A DNA stretch of 64,000 nt from Micromonospora rubida (lineage in GTDB: Bacteria > Actinomycetota > Actinomycetes > Mycobacteriales > Micromonosporaceae), in NCBI RefSeq assembly GCF_009908295.1, contig NZ_JAAALO010000006.1, positions 310,001 through 374,000 on the forward strand, in the 5' to 3' direction. The translations under genes and the position numbers were made by a program. The notes below the pieces were generated by a model. That model was not told where the DNA came from. It did no database searches and saw only the letters and a program-made list of their open reading frames with translations. This document shows, piece by piece, positions 40,122 to 49,284 of this stretch. The number at the start of each line of letters is the position of its first letter. Within the stretch, counting starts at the first letter, position 1.

Positions 40122-42134
40122 ATGTCCGTTGACGGGTGGAACACGGTCCTGGTGCTCGGCGGTATCCGCTCCGGCAAGTCCGAGTTCGCGGAGTCGCTGG
40201 TAGCCGACGCGCCCACGGTGCGCTATGTGGCGACGTCGGCGCCCGGCGACCCGGAGGACGCCGAGTGGACGGCTCGCCTGGAGGCGCACCGGAGCCGTCG
40301 CCCGGGGAGCTGGACCACCGAGGAGACCGCAGTCGACCCGCGCCGGCTGGCCGATGTCGTCTCCTCGGCCGGGCCGAACGACACGCTGCTCGTCGACGAC
40401 CTCGGCGGCTGGGTGACGGTGCTGCTCGACCCGGCCCACCAGCCGGCGGACGACACGGCGACCATCGCCGAGCTGGCCACGGCGCTCCGCGACTGCCCGG
40501 CACGGGTGGTGCTGGTCAGCCCCGAGGTGGGGCTGTCGCTGGTGCCGACCACCCCGCTGGGCCGGGCGTTCACCGATGCCCTCGGGGCGGCCAACCGGGC
40601 GGTCGCCGACGCCTGCGACGCGGTGGTCCTGGTGGTCGCCGGCCAGGCGTGCTGGTTGAAGCCCTCCGCCGTCCCGCGCGCCACCACCGCCACCGTCCCG
40701 GCACAGGCCGGCCAGGGTGCCCAGGCCGCGCCGGTGACGGGGACCGCGGACGCGTCCGCGCGTTCGGAACCGGCCGCCGCGCGGCCCGACGACGGCGAGC
40801 GGGGGGCCGCTCTGCCGGACGTGCTCGCCCCGACCGCCCCGCCGGAACCGGCCGGCGTGCCGTGGTCGGCGCCCACCATGGCGCTGCCGGTGGTCGCCAC
40901 GGGGCTGGTCATCCAGGCCGGCATGGAACTGCCCATGCCCGACGAGTACTCCGGGCCGCAGGCGACGGAGCGGCTCGCCACCCTGGACGTGCCCGGCGCC
41001 GGGCTGGGCGTGCTGGAACGGGTGGTCGGCTTCGCCGCCGCCACCCAGGGCACCGCCACCCCGGCGCCCTGGGGCACCGTGCGGGTGCTGCTGCTGCACG
41101 GCGACCATGCCGGGGGCGCCGCCGCCGGCTCCGTGCCCGGCGAGTCGGCCCGGCGGGCCGCGCAGGCCCGCGCCGGCCAGGGCGTGCTGGCCCGGCTGGC
41201 CGCCGAGAGCGGCGCCGGCCTCCAGGTGGTGGACGCGCCGACCGCCGAGCCGATGGAGGGCGTTGCGGCGCTGGACCACGAAACGGTGGAGAAGGCCCTG
41301 CGGCACGGCTGGCGGCTGGCCGAGGAGGCCGCCGACGCGGGCGTACAGCTACTGGTGTTGGCGTCCTGCGGGGCCGGGGCCGACGCCGCAGCGGCGGCGG
41401 TGCTCGCGGCGACCGCCGGCGCGGAGCCGCCGGCCGTGCTCGGCCGGGTGGTGACGGCGAGCGGCGAGATCGACGACGCGGCCTGGATGCGGCGCTGCGC
41501 GGCGGTCCGGGACGCGATGCACCGGACCCGGCGCTCCCCCCGCAACGCCAAGGACGTGCTGGCCGAGCTGGGCGGCGGGGACATCGCGGTGGCCACCGGC
41601 GTGCTGCTCGGCGCGACCGCCCGCCGGATCCCGGTGCTGCTGGACGGCCCGGTCGGCCTGGCCGCCGGCATGGTCAGCCGGGACCTGGCCGGGCAGGCCC
41701 GACACTGGTGCCTGCTCGCCGACTGCGGTGGCCACCCGGCGGTCCGGCTCGCCGCCGACGTGCTGGGGCTGACCCCGCTGCTGGACCTGCGCCTCGACCT
41801 GGGCGAGGGCGCCAACGCGCTGGCCGCGCTGCCGCTGCTGCGCTCGGTGCTGTCGCTGGCCGCCGCGCTGCCCACCCGCCCGGAGCCCACCCACCCCGGC
41901 CCCGGCGGCGACGAGCCCGGCCGCGAGGGCGACGGCGGGCAGGGCCCGGGCGACGGGGAGCCCGACTTCCGCGAGCCGGAGCCGGCCGGCCCCGGACCGA
42001 CCACCCCCAGCCCGGCCGCCCCCAGCCCGAGCGAACCCGGACCGGCCACCACCGGCTCCGCCATCACCGGCTCCGCCACCACCGGACCGGACCAGCCGGC
42101 CCAGCCGGACCCGGCCGGCTGGCGTGCCGGCTGA
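40122..42134 (+). CDS. CobU-CobT fusion: adenosylcobinamide kinase/guanylyltransferase and DMB phosphoribosyltransferase
   Basis: 670 residues. The first ~180 are CobU: P-loop LVLGGIRSGKSEFAE, VRYVATSAPGDPEDAEW, and LLVDDLGGWVTVLL. A ~90-residue Ala/Pro-rich linker follows. From about residue 272 a CobT domain runs to about 585: LHGDHAGG, DIAVATGVLLGATARRIPVL and LGEGANALAALPLL, which carries the expected glutamate. The tail is Pro-rich. It activates adenosylcobinamide and the lower ligand for CobS. TAAGGT (40110-40115) lies 6 nt before the ATG. The stop overlaps cobS. Confidence 0.9.
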   Translation: MSVDGWNTVLVLGGIRSGKSEFAESLVADAPTVRYVATSAPGDPEDAEWTARLEAHRSRRPGSWTTEETAVDPRRLADVVSSAGPNDTLLVDDLGGWVTVLLDPAHQPADDTATIAELATALRDCPARVVLVSPEVGLSLVPTTPLGRAFTDALGAANRAVADACDAVVLVVAGQACWLKPSAVPRATTATVPAQAGQGAQAAPVTGTADASARSEPAAARPDDGERGAALPDVLAPTAPPEPAGVPWSAPTMALPVVATGLVIQAGMELPMPDEYSGPQATERLATLDVPGAGLGVLERVVGFAAATQGTATPAPWGTVRVLLLHGDHAGGAAAGSVPGESARRAAQARAGQGVLARLAAESGAGLQVVDAPTAEPMEGVAALDHETVEKALRHGWRLAEEAADAGVQLLVLASCGAGADAAAAAVLAATAGAEPPAVLGRVVTASGEIDDAAWMRRCAAVRDAMHRTRRSPRNAKDVLAELGGGDIAVATGVLLGATARRIPVLLDGPVGLAAGMVSRDLAGQARHWCLLADCGGHPAVRLAADVLGLTPLLDLRLDLGEGANALAALPLLRSVLSLAAALPTRPEPTHPGPGGDEPGREGDGGQGPGDGEPDFREPEPAGPGPTTPSPAAPSPSEPGPATTGSAITGSATTGPDQPAQPDPAGWRAG

Positions 42135-42951
42135 ACCCGACGACCGGGCCGGGCACGCCGGGCCGGCCGGGCACGCCGGGCACACCGGGCGAGGGCTCGC
42201 CGACGGCGTCCGGCTCGCGCTCACCACGTTCACCGTCCTGCCGGTACGCCCCGGCCGGGTCGACCGGGCCACGGCGGGCGCCGCGATGGCGCTGGCCCCG
42301 GCGGTCGGCGCGCTCCTCGGGACGGTGCTGGCCGGGACTCTGCTGCTCCTCGCCGCCGCCGCCGCACCGCTGGTCGCGGCGGGGGTGACGGTCGCGGTGG
42401 GCGCCCTGCTCACCCGGGGGCTGCACCTGGACGGGCTGGCCGACACCGTGGACGCCCTCGGGTCGTACCGGCGCGGGGCGGCGGCGCTGGAGATCATGAA
42501 GAAGCCGGACGTCGGCCCGTTCGGGGTGGCCGCGCTGGTGGTCGTACTGCTGGTGCAGGCGGCGGCACTCGCGGAGCTGGCGGGCCGGTCGTGGCCGGCG
42601 GCACTCGCGGCGGTGGTGACGGCGACGGCGGCCGGCCGGCTCGGGGTCACCCTGGCCTGCCGGCGCGGGGTGCCGGCGGCCCGGCCGGACGGGCTGGGCG
42701 CGCTGGTCGCCGGCACCGTCGGCCCGGTCGCGGCGGCGCTCGGCACGGCCGCCGTCGCGGTCGTCGCGGTAGCCGCCGTGCCGGGCCGCCCATGGCAGGG
42801 GCCGCTCGTCGTGCTCGCCGCCGTCGCCGTCGCGGTCGCGCTGCTGCGCCACGTGGTACGCCGCCTCGGCGGGATCACCGGCGACGTGCTCGGTGCTGTC
42901 GTGGAGCTCGTCACCACGCTGGTCTACCTCGGTCTGGTGCTGACCCGCTGA
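42124..42951 (+). CDS. cobS: Adenosylcobinamide-GDP ribazoletransferase (cobalamin synthase)
   Basis: 275 residues from GTG 42124, which overlaps the cobU-cobT stop. Several membrane helices surround the family block LTRGLHLDGLADTVDALGSY and the later GGITGDVLGAVVEL. Joins the products of the upstream fusion protein to make the cobalamin nucleotide loop at the membrane. The first 25 residues are Gly/His-rich and poorly conserved. Confidence 0.95.
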   Translation: MPAEPDDRAGHAGPAGHAGHTGRGLADGVRLALTTFTVLPVRPGRVDRATAGAAMALAPAVGALLGTVLAGTLLLLAAAAAPLVAAGVTVAVGALLTRGLHLDGLADTVDALGSYRRGAAALEIMKKPDVGPFGVAALVVVLLVQAAALAELAGRSWPAALAAVVTATAAGRLGVTLACRRGVPAARPDGLGALVAGTVGPVAAALGTAAVAVVAVAAVPGRPWQGPLVVLAAVAVAVALLRHVVRRLGGITGDVLGAVVELVTTLVYLGLVLTR

Positions 42952-43015
42952 TCCGGGCCCTCCGGGCCGGGTAGCGTTCGGGCGACAGGCCGGCACGGGG
43001 AAACGGGAGACCCAC

Positions 43016-44308
43016 ATGCTCATCACCGACGACTTCATGCCCGTCCCGGTCCCCGAGTCACTCAGCGCCACCTACCTGGTGCCGATGGCGGGGCTGCCGA
43101 GGGTCAGCGCGAAGACCGCCGTGCGGGCGCTGGCCGGCCGGCTCGCCGAGCCGGTGTACGGGCTGGCCGCCCAGATGCTGGACAGCCCGCTGATGAGCGT
43201 GGACACCCGGCCGATCGCCGAGTTCCCCGCGCTGCCGCCGGACCTGCTCACCGCGTTCGGGGCGACCGGGGAGCAGCTCGACCGGCTCGCCGCGGCCACC
43301 CACCTGGTGGTGGTGCAGGCGGAGTACCGGCCGGGCTGGCCGCCCGCGCACGAGTGGGCGGCCCGGGCGGTGGCCGCCGCGGTCGCCGAGAGCGTCGGCG
43401 GCGACGTGGTGGACGTCTTCGGGCTCCAGTTCCTCGACCCGGCGGCGGCGCTGCGTTCGCTGCCCGACGACCAGGGCCGGATCCGGCTGGTCGACTGGGT
43501 GCTGGTGCCGTACTCCTCGGACGCCGACGGGCTGTGGTTCACCACCAAGGGGCTGCGCCGGTTCGGGCTGCTGGAGTTGCAGACCCAGGGGGTGCCCGAC
43601 CATCTCACCCGGGCCTGGGGCGCGGTGATGACCGGGGCGGCCCGGCGGCTGCTGCGGGACTGGACCGACGGGCTGGCCGGCGAGGACGTGCCGGCGTTCG
43701 TGCAGCTTCCGGTGCTCGCCACGATCACCGGGCACGACATCGCGGTGGCGTACGGCAATCCGGAGCAGCACGGGGCGACCGCGCCGGTGCTGCTCCGGCT
43801 GGAGCTGGACCCGGCCACGGACCCGGAGGCCGACTCGTTCCTGAGCCTGCGCCCGCCGACGGGGCACCCGGGGCCGGCGGGAAGATACTTCGCGGCGGCC
43901 TGCGCCACCCTGTTCGACGGCATCCAGCCGGACGTGCGCTACGCCCGCCGGGGCGACGCGATGAGCGCGGCGATCGCCACCGCCCGGGCCGGCCTGGACG
44001 ACATCCGGGCCCGGTTCCTGGCCGACGGGCTGCCCGGCGAGTCACAGCTCGTGGTCAAGTACGGCCTGCCGGCCGACGAGGGCCCCGAGTACGTCTGGGC
44101 GGCGGTGACCTCGTGGGAGTCCCCGGAGCGGATCGTCGGGGCCAGCGTCACCGACGCCGACACCGACCCCACGGTCCGCATCGGCTCCCCCGTGACGATC
44201 GAGGCGACGGACGTGGTCGACTGGGCGATCCTCGACGGCACCGGCGTGACGGAGGGCGGCTGGACCCAGGCGGTCCTGGACACCGACGACCGCCCCGCCC
44301 TCCCCTGA
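43016..44308 (+). CDS. Uncharacterised protein with C-terminal DUF2314-like domain
   Basis: 430 residues from ATG 43016, with GGGAGA about 8 nt upstream. The N-terminal ~300 residues are an unnamed globular region (THLVVVQAEYRPGWPPAHEW, IRLVDWVLVPYSSDADGLWF). Residues about 345-425 (QLVVKYGLPADEGPEYVWAA, DVVDWAILDGTGVTEGGW) look like DUF2314. No membrane segment or signal. It lies between cobS and gcvT (convergent with gcvT). Function unknown. Confidence 0.75.
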   Translation: MLITDDFMPVPVPESLSATYLVPMAGLPRVSAKTAVRALAGRLAEPVYGLAAQMLDSPLMSVDTRPIAEFPALPPDLLTAFGATGEQLDRLAAATHLVVVQAEYRPGWPPAHEWAARAVAAAVAESVGGDVVDVFGLQFLDPAAALRSLPDDQGRIRLVDWVLVPYSSDADGLWFTTKGLRRFGLLELQTQGVPDHLTRAWGAVMTGAARRLLRDWTDGLAGEDVPAFVQLPVLATITGHDIAVAYGNPEQHGATAPVLLRLELDPATDPEADSFLSLRPPTGHPGPAGRYFAAACATLFDGIQPDVRYARRGDAMSAAIATARAGLDDIRARFLADGLPGESQLVVKYGLPADEGPEYVWAAVTSWESPERIVGASVTDADTDPTVRIGSPVTIEATDVVDWAILDGTGVTEGGWTQAVLDTDDRPALP

Positions 44309-44321
44309 GCAACGGCGCCCG

Positions 44322-44364
44322 GGCGGGGCCGGGCGAGGGGGCAGGCGGGGCCGGGCGAGGGGTC
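44322..44364 (-). repeat. Two-unit ~21-bp tandem repeat containing the gcvT stop codon
   Basis: GCGGGGCCGGGCGAGGGG occurs twice, separated by GCAG. The second unit runs into TCA at 44363-44365, the reverse complement of the gcvT stop. Confidence 0.7.
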
Positions 44365-45493
44365 AGCGGACCGAGGGGGTTACGAAAGGCGGGCGGGTGA
44401 GGCGCATGGGGGTGCGGCGGCCGCGGATGTCGACCTCCACCGTGTCGCCGTCGGCGAGGGCGGCGGACGTGTCGAGCAGGGCCAGGGCGATGCCCTGCTT
44501 GCGGGTCGGCGAGAACGTGCCGCTGGTCACCGTGCCGACCTGCGTGTCGCCGGCGTACACCGCCATGCCGGGGCGCGGGATGGCCCGGTCGACCGCCTCC
44601 AGGCCGCGCAGCGTACGCGCCGGCCCGGCGGCCTTCTCGGCGCGCAGCGCGTCGCGGCCCCAGAACGCCGGCTTGTCCCAGCCGACCGCCCAGCCCGAGC
44701 GCCCCTGCACCGGGGTGATCTCCGGCGACAGGTCCTGCCCGTGCAGCGGGTACCCCATCTCGGTGCGCAGGGTGTCCCGCGCCGCCAGCCCGCAGGCCCG
44801 CAGCTCGTACGCCTGGCCCGCGGCGAAGATGGCGTCCCAGACCGCGACGGCGTGCTCGGCCGGCACCACCAGCTCGTAGCCCAGCTCACCTGTGTAGCCG
44901 GTGCGGCACACCACCAGGTCGGCGCCGGCCAGGGTGGCGGCGCGGAAGCTCATGTAGCCGTGGTCGGTGGGCAGGCCCAGCGCGTCGAGCAGCTCCCCCG
45001 AGCGCGGCCCCTGCACGGCCAGCACCGCGTACGCCTCGTGCTCGTCGGTGACGACCAGCCCCTGCGGCGCGGCGGCCCGCAGGCGGCGCACCACCTCGGC
45101 CGTGTTCGCGGCGTTCGGGATCAGGAAGACGTGGTCCTCGGCGTGCAGGTAGGCGATGATGTCGTCGACCACGCCGCCCGTCGCGTCGTCGCAGCAGAGC
45201 GTGTACTGCGCCTGGCCGGGGCCGATCCGGCCGAGGTCGTTGCTGAGGCAGGCGTTGACGAAGTCCGCCGCCCCGGGCCCGACCACCCGGGCCTTGCCCA
45301 GGTGCGACACGTCGAACACCCCGACCCCGGTACGGACCGCCGCGTGTTCCTTGAGCACTCCGCCGCCGGTGTACTCCAGCGGCATCTCCCAGCCACCGAA
45401 CGGGGCGAACTTGGCGCCGAGGGCGGTGTGCCGCCCGTGCAACGGGGAATGACGCAGCCGGGTCGCGGCGGCGTCGGAGGTCACGTCGGTCAT
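44363..45493 (-). CDS. gcvT: Glycine cleavage system aminomethyltransferase (T protein)
   Basis: 376 residues. Transfers the methylene group of the aminomethyl-lipoyl H protein to tetrahydrofolate. Signatures: GAKFAPFGGWEMPLEY, GVFDVSHLGKARVVGP, CRTGYTGELGYELVVP and CGLAARDTLRTEMGYPLHG. TAAGTT (plus strand 45501-45506) lies 7 nt upstream of the ATG, so it is probably leaderless; no glycine riboswitch was found. Other gcv genes are not in the window. Confidence 0.95.
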   Translation of the reverse strand: MTDVTSDAAATRLRHSPLHGRHTALGAKFAPFGGWEMPLEYTGGGVLKEHAAVRTGVGVFDVSHLGKARVVGPGAADFVNACLSNDLGRIGPGQAQYTLCCDDATGGVVDDIIAYLHAEDHVFLIPNAANTAEVVRRLRAAAPQGLVVTDEHEAYAVLAVQGPRSGELLDALGLPTDHGYMSFRAATLAGADLVVCRTGYTGELGYELVVPAEHAVAVWDAIFAAGQAYELRACGLAARDTLRTEMGYPLHGQDLSPEITPVQGRSGWAVGWDKPAFWGRDALRAEKAAGPARTLRGLEAVDRAIPRPGMAVYAGDTQVGTVTSGTFSPTRKQGIALALLDTSAALADGDTVEVDIRGRRTPMRLTRPPFVTPSVR

Positions 45494-45654
45494 GGGTGGC
45501 AACTTACCGGTGCCTGAACGTCTGGTTAGCATCGGCGGGAGCCCGCCGAAGCAGTTCGGTGGGACAGCCAATCGTCCGGCGGTAGGTTACGCCGGAGACC
45601 TTCATCGCCGGTACGCGACGACGCGACCGGCCCGGCCCGCCCGGAGTAGCTTCA

Positions 45655-47223
45655 GTGACATCGCCCAGCACCACCATCAGCCTGGTCGACACCGACCCCG
45701 CCGAGCTCGCCGTCGACGCGATCGTGATCGGCCTGCACAGCCAGACGGGAGAGCAGGACGTCGCCGGTCCGGCCGGCGCCCTGCTGCTCGCCAGCGGCGC
45801 CGAGAGCATCGCCGCCGCCTTTGACGGCAAGCTGACCGAGACGCTGGCGCTGCTCGGCGCGACCGGCGCCCCGGGCGAGGTGATCAAGCTGGCCACCCTG
45901 GGCACCGTCACCGCCCCGATCGTCGCCGCGGTCGGGCTCGGCGCGGAGCCGACCGGTGCCGCCCCGGCGCCGGAGACGCTGCGCCGGGCCGCCGGCTCGG
46001 TGGTCCGGGCCCTGGCCGGGGCGCGCCGGGTGGCGCTGACCCTGCCGCTGCCCGACGACGCCGACGCCCCCGCCGCGCTGCGCGCGGTCGCCGAGGGCGC
46101 GCTGCTCGGCTCGTACCGCTTCGCCGGGTACAAGACCCGGCCGCAGCCGGCCCGGCGGGAGCCGGTGGCCGAGGTGCTGATCGCCGTCCCGGAGGCCGGC
46201 GACGCGACCGCCCGGGCGGAGGTCGAGCGGGCGCAGGCGGTGGCCGGCGCGGTCCGGCTGACCCGGGACTGGGTGAACACCGCCCCGAACATGCTGCGTC
46301 CGCCGGAGTTCGCCGACGTGGTGGCCGAGGCCGCGCGGGCGGCCGGGCTGGGCGTCGAGGTGCTCGACGAGGAGGCCCTGGCGGCCGGCGGCTACGGCGG
46401 CATCATCGCCGTCGGCCAGGGTTCCGAGGCCCCGCCGCGCCTGGTCAAGCTGACCTACACGCCGGAGGGTGGCGGCACCGGCAAGCGGGTGGCGCTGGTC
46501 GGCAAGGGCATCACCTTCGACACCGGCGGCATCTCGATCAAGCCGGCCCAGGGCATGTGGGAGATGAAGTCCGACATGGGTGGCGCGGCTGCGGTCGGCG
46601 CGGCCATGCTGGCGATCGCCGCGCTCAAGCCGGCGGTCACGGTGACCGGGTACCTGCCGATGGCCGAGAACATGCCGTCGGGCACGAGCTACCGGCCGGG
46701 CGACGTGATCACCATGTACAACGGCAAGAAGGTGGAGGTGCTCAACACCGACGCCGAGGGCCGGATGGTCCTGGGTGACGCCCTCGCCCGGGCCTGCGAG
46801 GACGGCGCCGACTACCTGTTCGAGACCTCCACCCTGACCGGCGGTCAGGTGATCTCGCTGGGCAAGCGGATCGCCGGCGTGATGGGCAGCCCGGAGCTGT
46901 GCGAGCGGGTCCGGGTGGCCGGCGACGCGGTCGGCGAGCCGGCCTGGCCGATGCCGCTGCCCGACGAGGTGCGCAAGGGCATGGACTCCGACGTCGCCGA
47001 CATCTCGCAGGTCAACGCCGGCATGGACCGGGCGGGTCACATGCTCCAGGGCGGCGTGTTCCTGCGCGAGTTCGTCACCGACGAGGTGGCCTGGGCGCAC
47101 ATCGACATCGCCGGCCCGAGCTACCACTCGGGCGAGCCGACCGGCTACTGGACCAAGGGCGGCACCGGAGTCCCGGTCCGCACCCTGATCCACCTGGTCG
47201 AGGACGTCGCCACGAACGGCTGA
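45655..47223 (+). CDS. pepA: Leucyl aminopeptidase (M17)
   Basis: 522 residues from GTG 45655, with GGAG 8 nt upstream. The C-terminal catalytic domain has VGKGITFDTGGISIKP, MKSDMGGAAAV and NTDAEGRMVLGDAL, which carry the two-metal ligands and catalytic residues of family M17. The N-terminal ~170 residues are the macro-like PepA N domain. A cytosolic exopeptidase; corresponds to mycobacterial pepB (Rv2213). Confidence 0.95.
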   Translation: MTSPSTTISLVDTDPAELAVDAIVIGLHSQTGEQDVAGPAGALLLASGAESIAAAFDGKLTETLALLGATGAPGEVIKLATLGTVTAPIVAAVGLGAEPTGAAPAPETLRRAAGSVVRALAGARRVALTLPLPDDADAPAALRAVAEGALLGSYRFAGYKTRPQPARREPVAEVLIAVPEAGDATARAEVERAQAVAGAVRLTRDWVNTAPNMLRPPEFADVVAEAARAAGLGVEVLDEEALAAGGYGGIIAVGQGSEAPPRLVKLTYTPEGGGTGKRVALVGKGITFDTGGISIKPAQGMWEMKSDMGGAAAVGAAMLAIAALKPAVTVTGYLPMAENMPSGTSYRPGDVITMYNGKKVEVLNTDAEGRMVLGDALARACEDGADYLFETSTLTGGQVISLGKRIAGVMGSPELCERVRVAGDAVGEPAWPMPLPDEVRKGMDSDVADISQVNAGMDRAGHMLQGGVFLREFVTDEVAWAHIDIAGPSYHSGEPTGYWTKGGTGVPVRTLIHLVEDVATNG

Positions 47224-47236
47224 CCCCCCCCGCGCA

Positions 47237-47290
47237 CTTTCACGGAAAGAGTGGCCATTCCGCGCGGAATGGCCACTCTTTCCGTGAAAG
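47237..47290. repeat. Perfect 54-nt palindrome, repeat family 2
   Basis: Two perfect 27-bp arms meet without a loop. The arm contains CACGGAAAGAGTGGCC, close to CACGGAATTAGTGGCC in the element at 55847-55893. It sits between convergent genes and may terminate both. Confidence 0.9.
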
Positions 47291-47311
47291 AGGGGCCCGT
47301 AGGGGCGGGGG

Positions 47312-47641
47312 TCAGGGGTGGTGGGGGCGGCGCTTGCGGCGTTCGTTGTAGTCGCGCATGCGTTGTGGGTAGCCCATCAGGCGGACGTCGTAGACGGGGA
47401 TGGCCAGCTTGTGGGCGAAGCGGCGGGCGCCCTCGGGGCCGTCAACGCGGCGGCGGGTCCACTCCCCGTCATCGGCGATGAGGATCACGGTGGTCTCGGT
47501 GACGGTGGTACGCGGCTCGATGAACGCCTCGACACCCCGACGGGTTCGGACGAAGTTCTCCAGGTGTTCGAGATCGGCGCGGTCGAGTGCGCGATCGCGG
47601 CCCGCCGGGCGCGCCTGCTTGCGTCGTCGGAACAGCGCCAC
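47312..47641 (-). CDS. Conserved-looking hypothetical protein, basic, ~110 aa
   Basis: 109 residues from GTG 47641, with GGGGGAG 8 nt upstream. ALFRRRKQARPAGRDRALD is a basic head; LEHLENFVRTRRGVEAFIEP, VILIADDGEWTRRRVDGPEG and LAIPVYDVRLMGYPQRMRDY form a compact domain. Basic tail (NERRKRRPHHP). The gene is divergent from lpdA. Similar proteins beside lpd genes occur in actinomycetes, but no function is known to me. Confidence 0.7.
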   Translation of the reverse strand: MALFRRRKQARPAGRDRALDRADLEHLENFVRTRRGVEAFIEPRTTVTETTVILIADDGEWTRRRVDGPEGARRFAHKLAIPVYDVRLMGYPQRMRDYNERRKRRPHHP

Positions 47642-47819
47642 CGACCGTCTCCCCCTGTGTCCGTCATCGAAGCTGGCGCCAAGCGTACGTGTCGGTGACG
47701 TGTCGTTGGGCACCTCACTACGCGGCCGGTAGGCGGTGGTGACAAGATGACCGAGGTGGGGACTGTCCGTGCCACCCCGCCGTGACCCCCGATGCAGTGA
47801 CGCGAACTGGGAGTTGAAC

Positions 47820-49211
47820 GTGAGCGAGCCGAACGACGCAACCTTCGACATCGTCATCCTCGGAGGTGGCAGCGGCGGCTACGCGGCGGCGCTGCGCGCC
47901 GCCCAGCTGGACCTGTCGGTCGCACTGGTCGAGAAGGGCAAGCTCGGCGGGACCTGCCTGCACAACGGCTGCATCCCGACGAAGGCCCTGCTGCACGCCG
48001 CCGAGATCGCCGACCAGACCCGCGAGTCCGAGCAGTTCGGCGTGAAGGCCGAGCTGGTGGGCGTCGACATGGCGGGCGTCAACTCGTACAAGGACGGGGT
48101 GATCTCCCGCCTGTACAAGGGCCTCCAGGGCATGTTGAAGAGCAACAAGGCGATCACCGTCGTCGAGGGCCACGGCAAGCTGGTCGCCCCGAACGCCGTC
48201 GAGGTCGACGGCAAGCGCTACACCGGCCGCAACGTCGTGCTGGCCTCCGGCTCGTACGCGAAGAGCCTGCCCGGCCTGGAGGTCGACGGCGAGAAGATCA
48301 TCACCAGCGACCACGCGCTGAATCTCGACCGGGTCCCCTCCTCGGCGATCGTGCTGGGCGGTGGCGTGATCGGCGTCGAGTTCGCCAGCGTGTGGAAGTC
48401 CTTCGGCGTGGACGTCACGATCATCGAGGCGCTGCCCCGGCTGGTCGCCGCCGAGGACGAGGAGTCGTCGAAGGCGCTGGAGCGGGCCTTCCGCAAGCGG
48501 AAGATCAACTTCAAGGTCGGCAAGCCGTTCGAGAAGGTCGAGAAGACCGACAAGGGCGTCAAGGTCACCATCGCCGGCGGCGAGACCGTCGAGGCCGAGC
48601 TGCTGCTGGTCGCCGTCGGCCGCGGCCCGAACACCGCCGACCTCGGGTACGAGGAGCAGGGCGTCAAGACCGACCGCGGCTACGTGCTGACCGACGAGCG
48701 GCTGCGCACCGGCGTGCCGAACGTGTACGCCGTCGGCGACATCGTGCCCGGCCTCCAGCTCGCCCACCGCGGCTTCCAGCAGGGCATCTTCGTCGCCGAG
48801 GAGATCGCCGGCCAGAACCCGGCCGTGATCGACGAGGCCGGCATCCCGCGGGTCACCTACTGCGACCCGGAGCTTGCCTCGGTCGGCCTCACCGAGGCGA
48901 AGGCCAAGGAGCAGTACGGCGCCGACAAGGTCAAGACGTACAACTACAACCTGGGCGGCAACGGCAAGAGCCAGATCCTCAAGACCGCCGGCTTCGTGAA
49001 GCTGGTGCGGGTCGAGGACGGCCCCGTCGTCGGCGTGCACATGGTCGGCGCCCGGGTCGGCGAGCTGGTCGGTGAGGCGCAGCTCATCTACAACTGGGAG
49101 GCCTACCCGGCCGAGGTGGCACAGCTCGTGCACGCCCACCCGACCCAGGGCGAGGCCCTGGGCGAGGCGCACCTCGCCCTCGCCGGCAAGCCGCTGCACG
49201 CGCACGCCTGA
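47820..49211 (+). CDS. lpdA: Dihydrolipoyl dehydrogenase (E3)
   Basis: 463 residues from GTG 47820, with GGGAG 7 nt upstream. FAD site ILGGGSGGYAAALRAAQL, redox disulfide GGTCLHNGCIPTK, NAD site VLGGGVIGVEFASVW, and the C-terminal His-Glu of HAHPTQGEALGEAH are present. Re-oxidises the dihydrolipoyl groups of the E2 encoded 73 nt downstream, for pyruvate and 2-oxoglutarate dehydrogenases. Confidence 0.97.
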   Translation: MSEPNDATFDIVILGGGSGGYAAALRAAQLDLSVALVEKGKLGGTCLHNGCIPTKALLHAAEIADQTRESEQFGVKAELVGVDMAGVNSYKDGVISRLYKGLQGMLKSNKAITVVEGHGKLVAPNAVEVDGKRYTGRNVVLASGSYAKSLPGLEVDGEKIITSDHALNLDRVPSSAIVLGGGVIGVEFASVWKSFGVDVTIIEALPRLVAAEDEESSKALERAFRKRKINFKVGKPFEKVEKTDKGVKVTIAGGETVEAELLLVAVGRGPNTADLGYEEQGVKTDRGYVLTDERLRTGVPNVYAVGDIVPGLQLAHRGFQQGIFVAEEIAGQNPAVIDEAGIPRVTYCDPELASVGLTEAKAKEQYGADKVKTYNYNLGGNGKSQILKTAGFVKLVRVEDGPVVGVHMVGARVGELVGEAQLIYNWEAYPAEVAQLVHAHPTQGEALGEAHLALAGKPLHAHA

Positions 49212-49284
49212 TCGAGAACTGATTCCGCGGCGTCCGGCGACAGACGGGCGAGATCGCACCAGGGGAATGAAGGAGTCTTAGAAC

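Noticed and set aside
45494..45654. Glycine riboswitch upstream of gcvT
   Set aside because: No aptamer-like structure was seen, and a -10 element 7 nt from the ATG leaves no leader.
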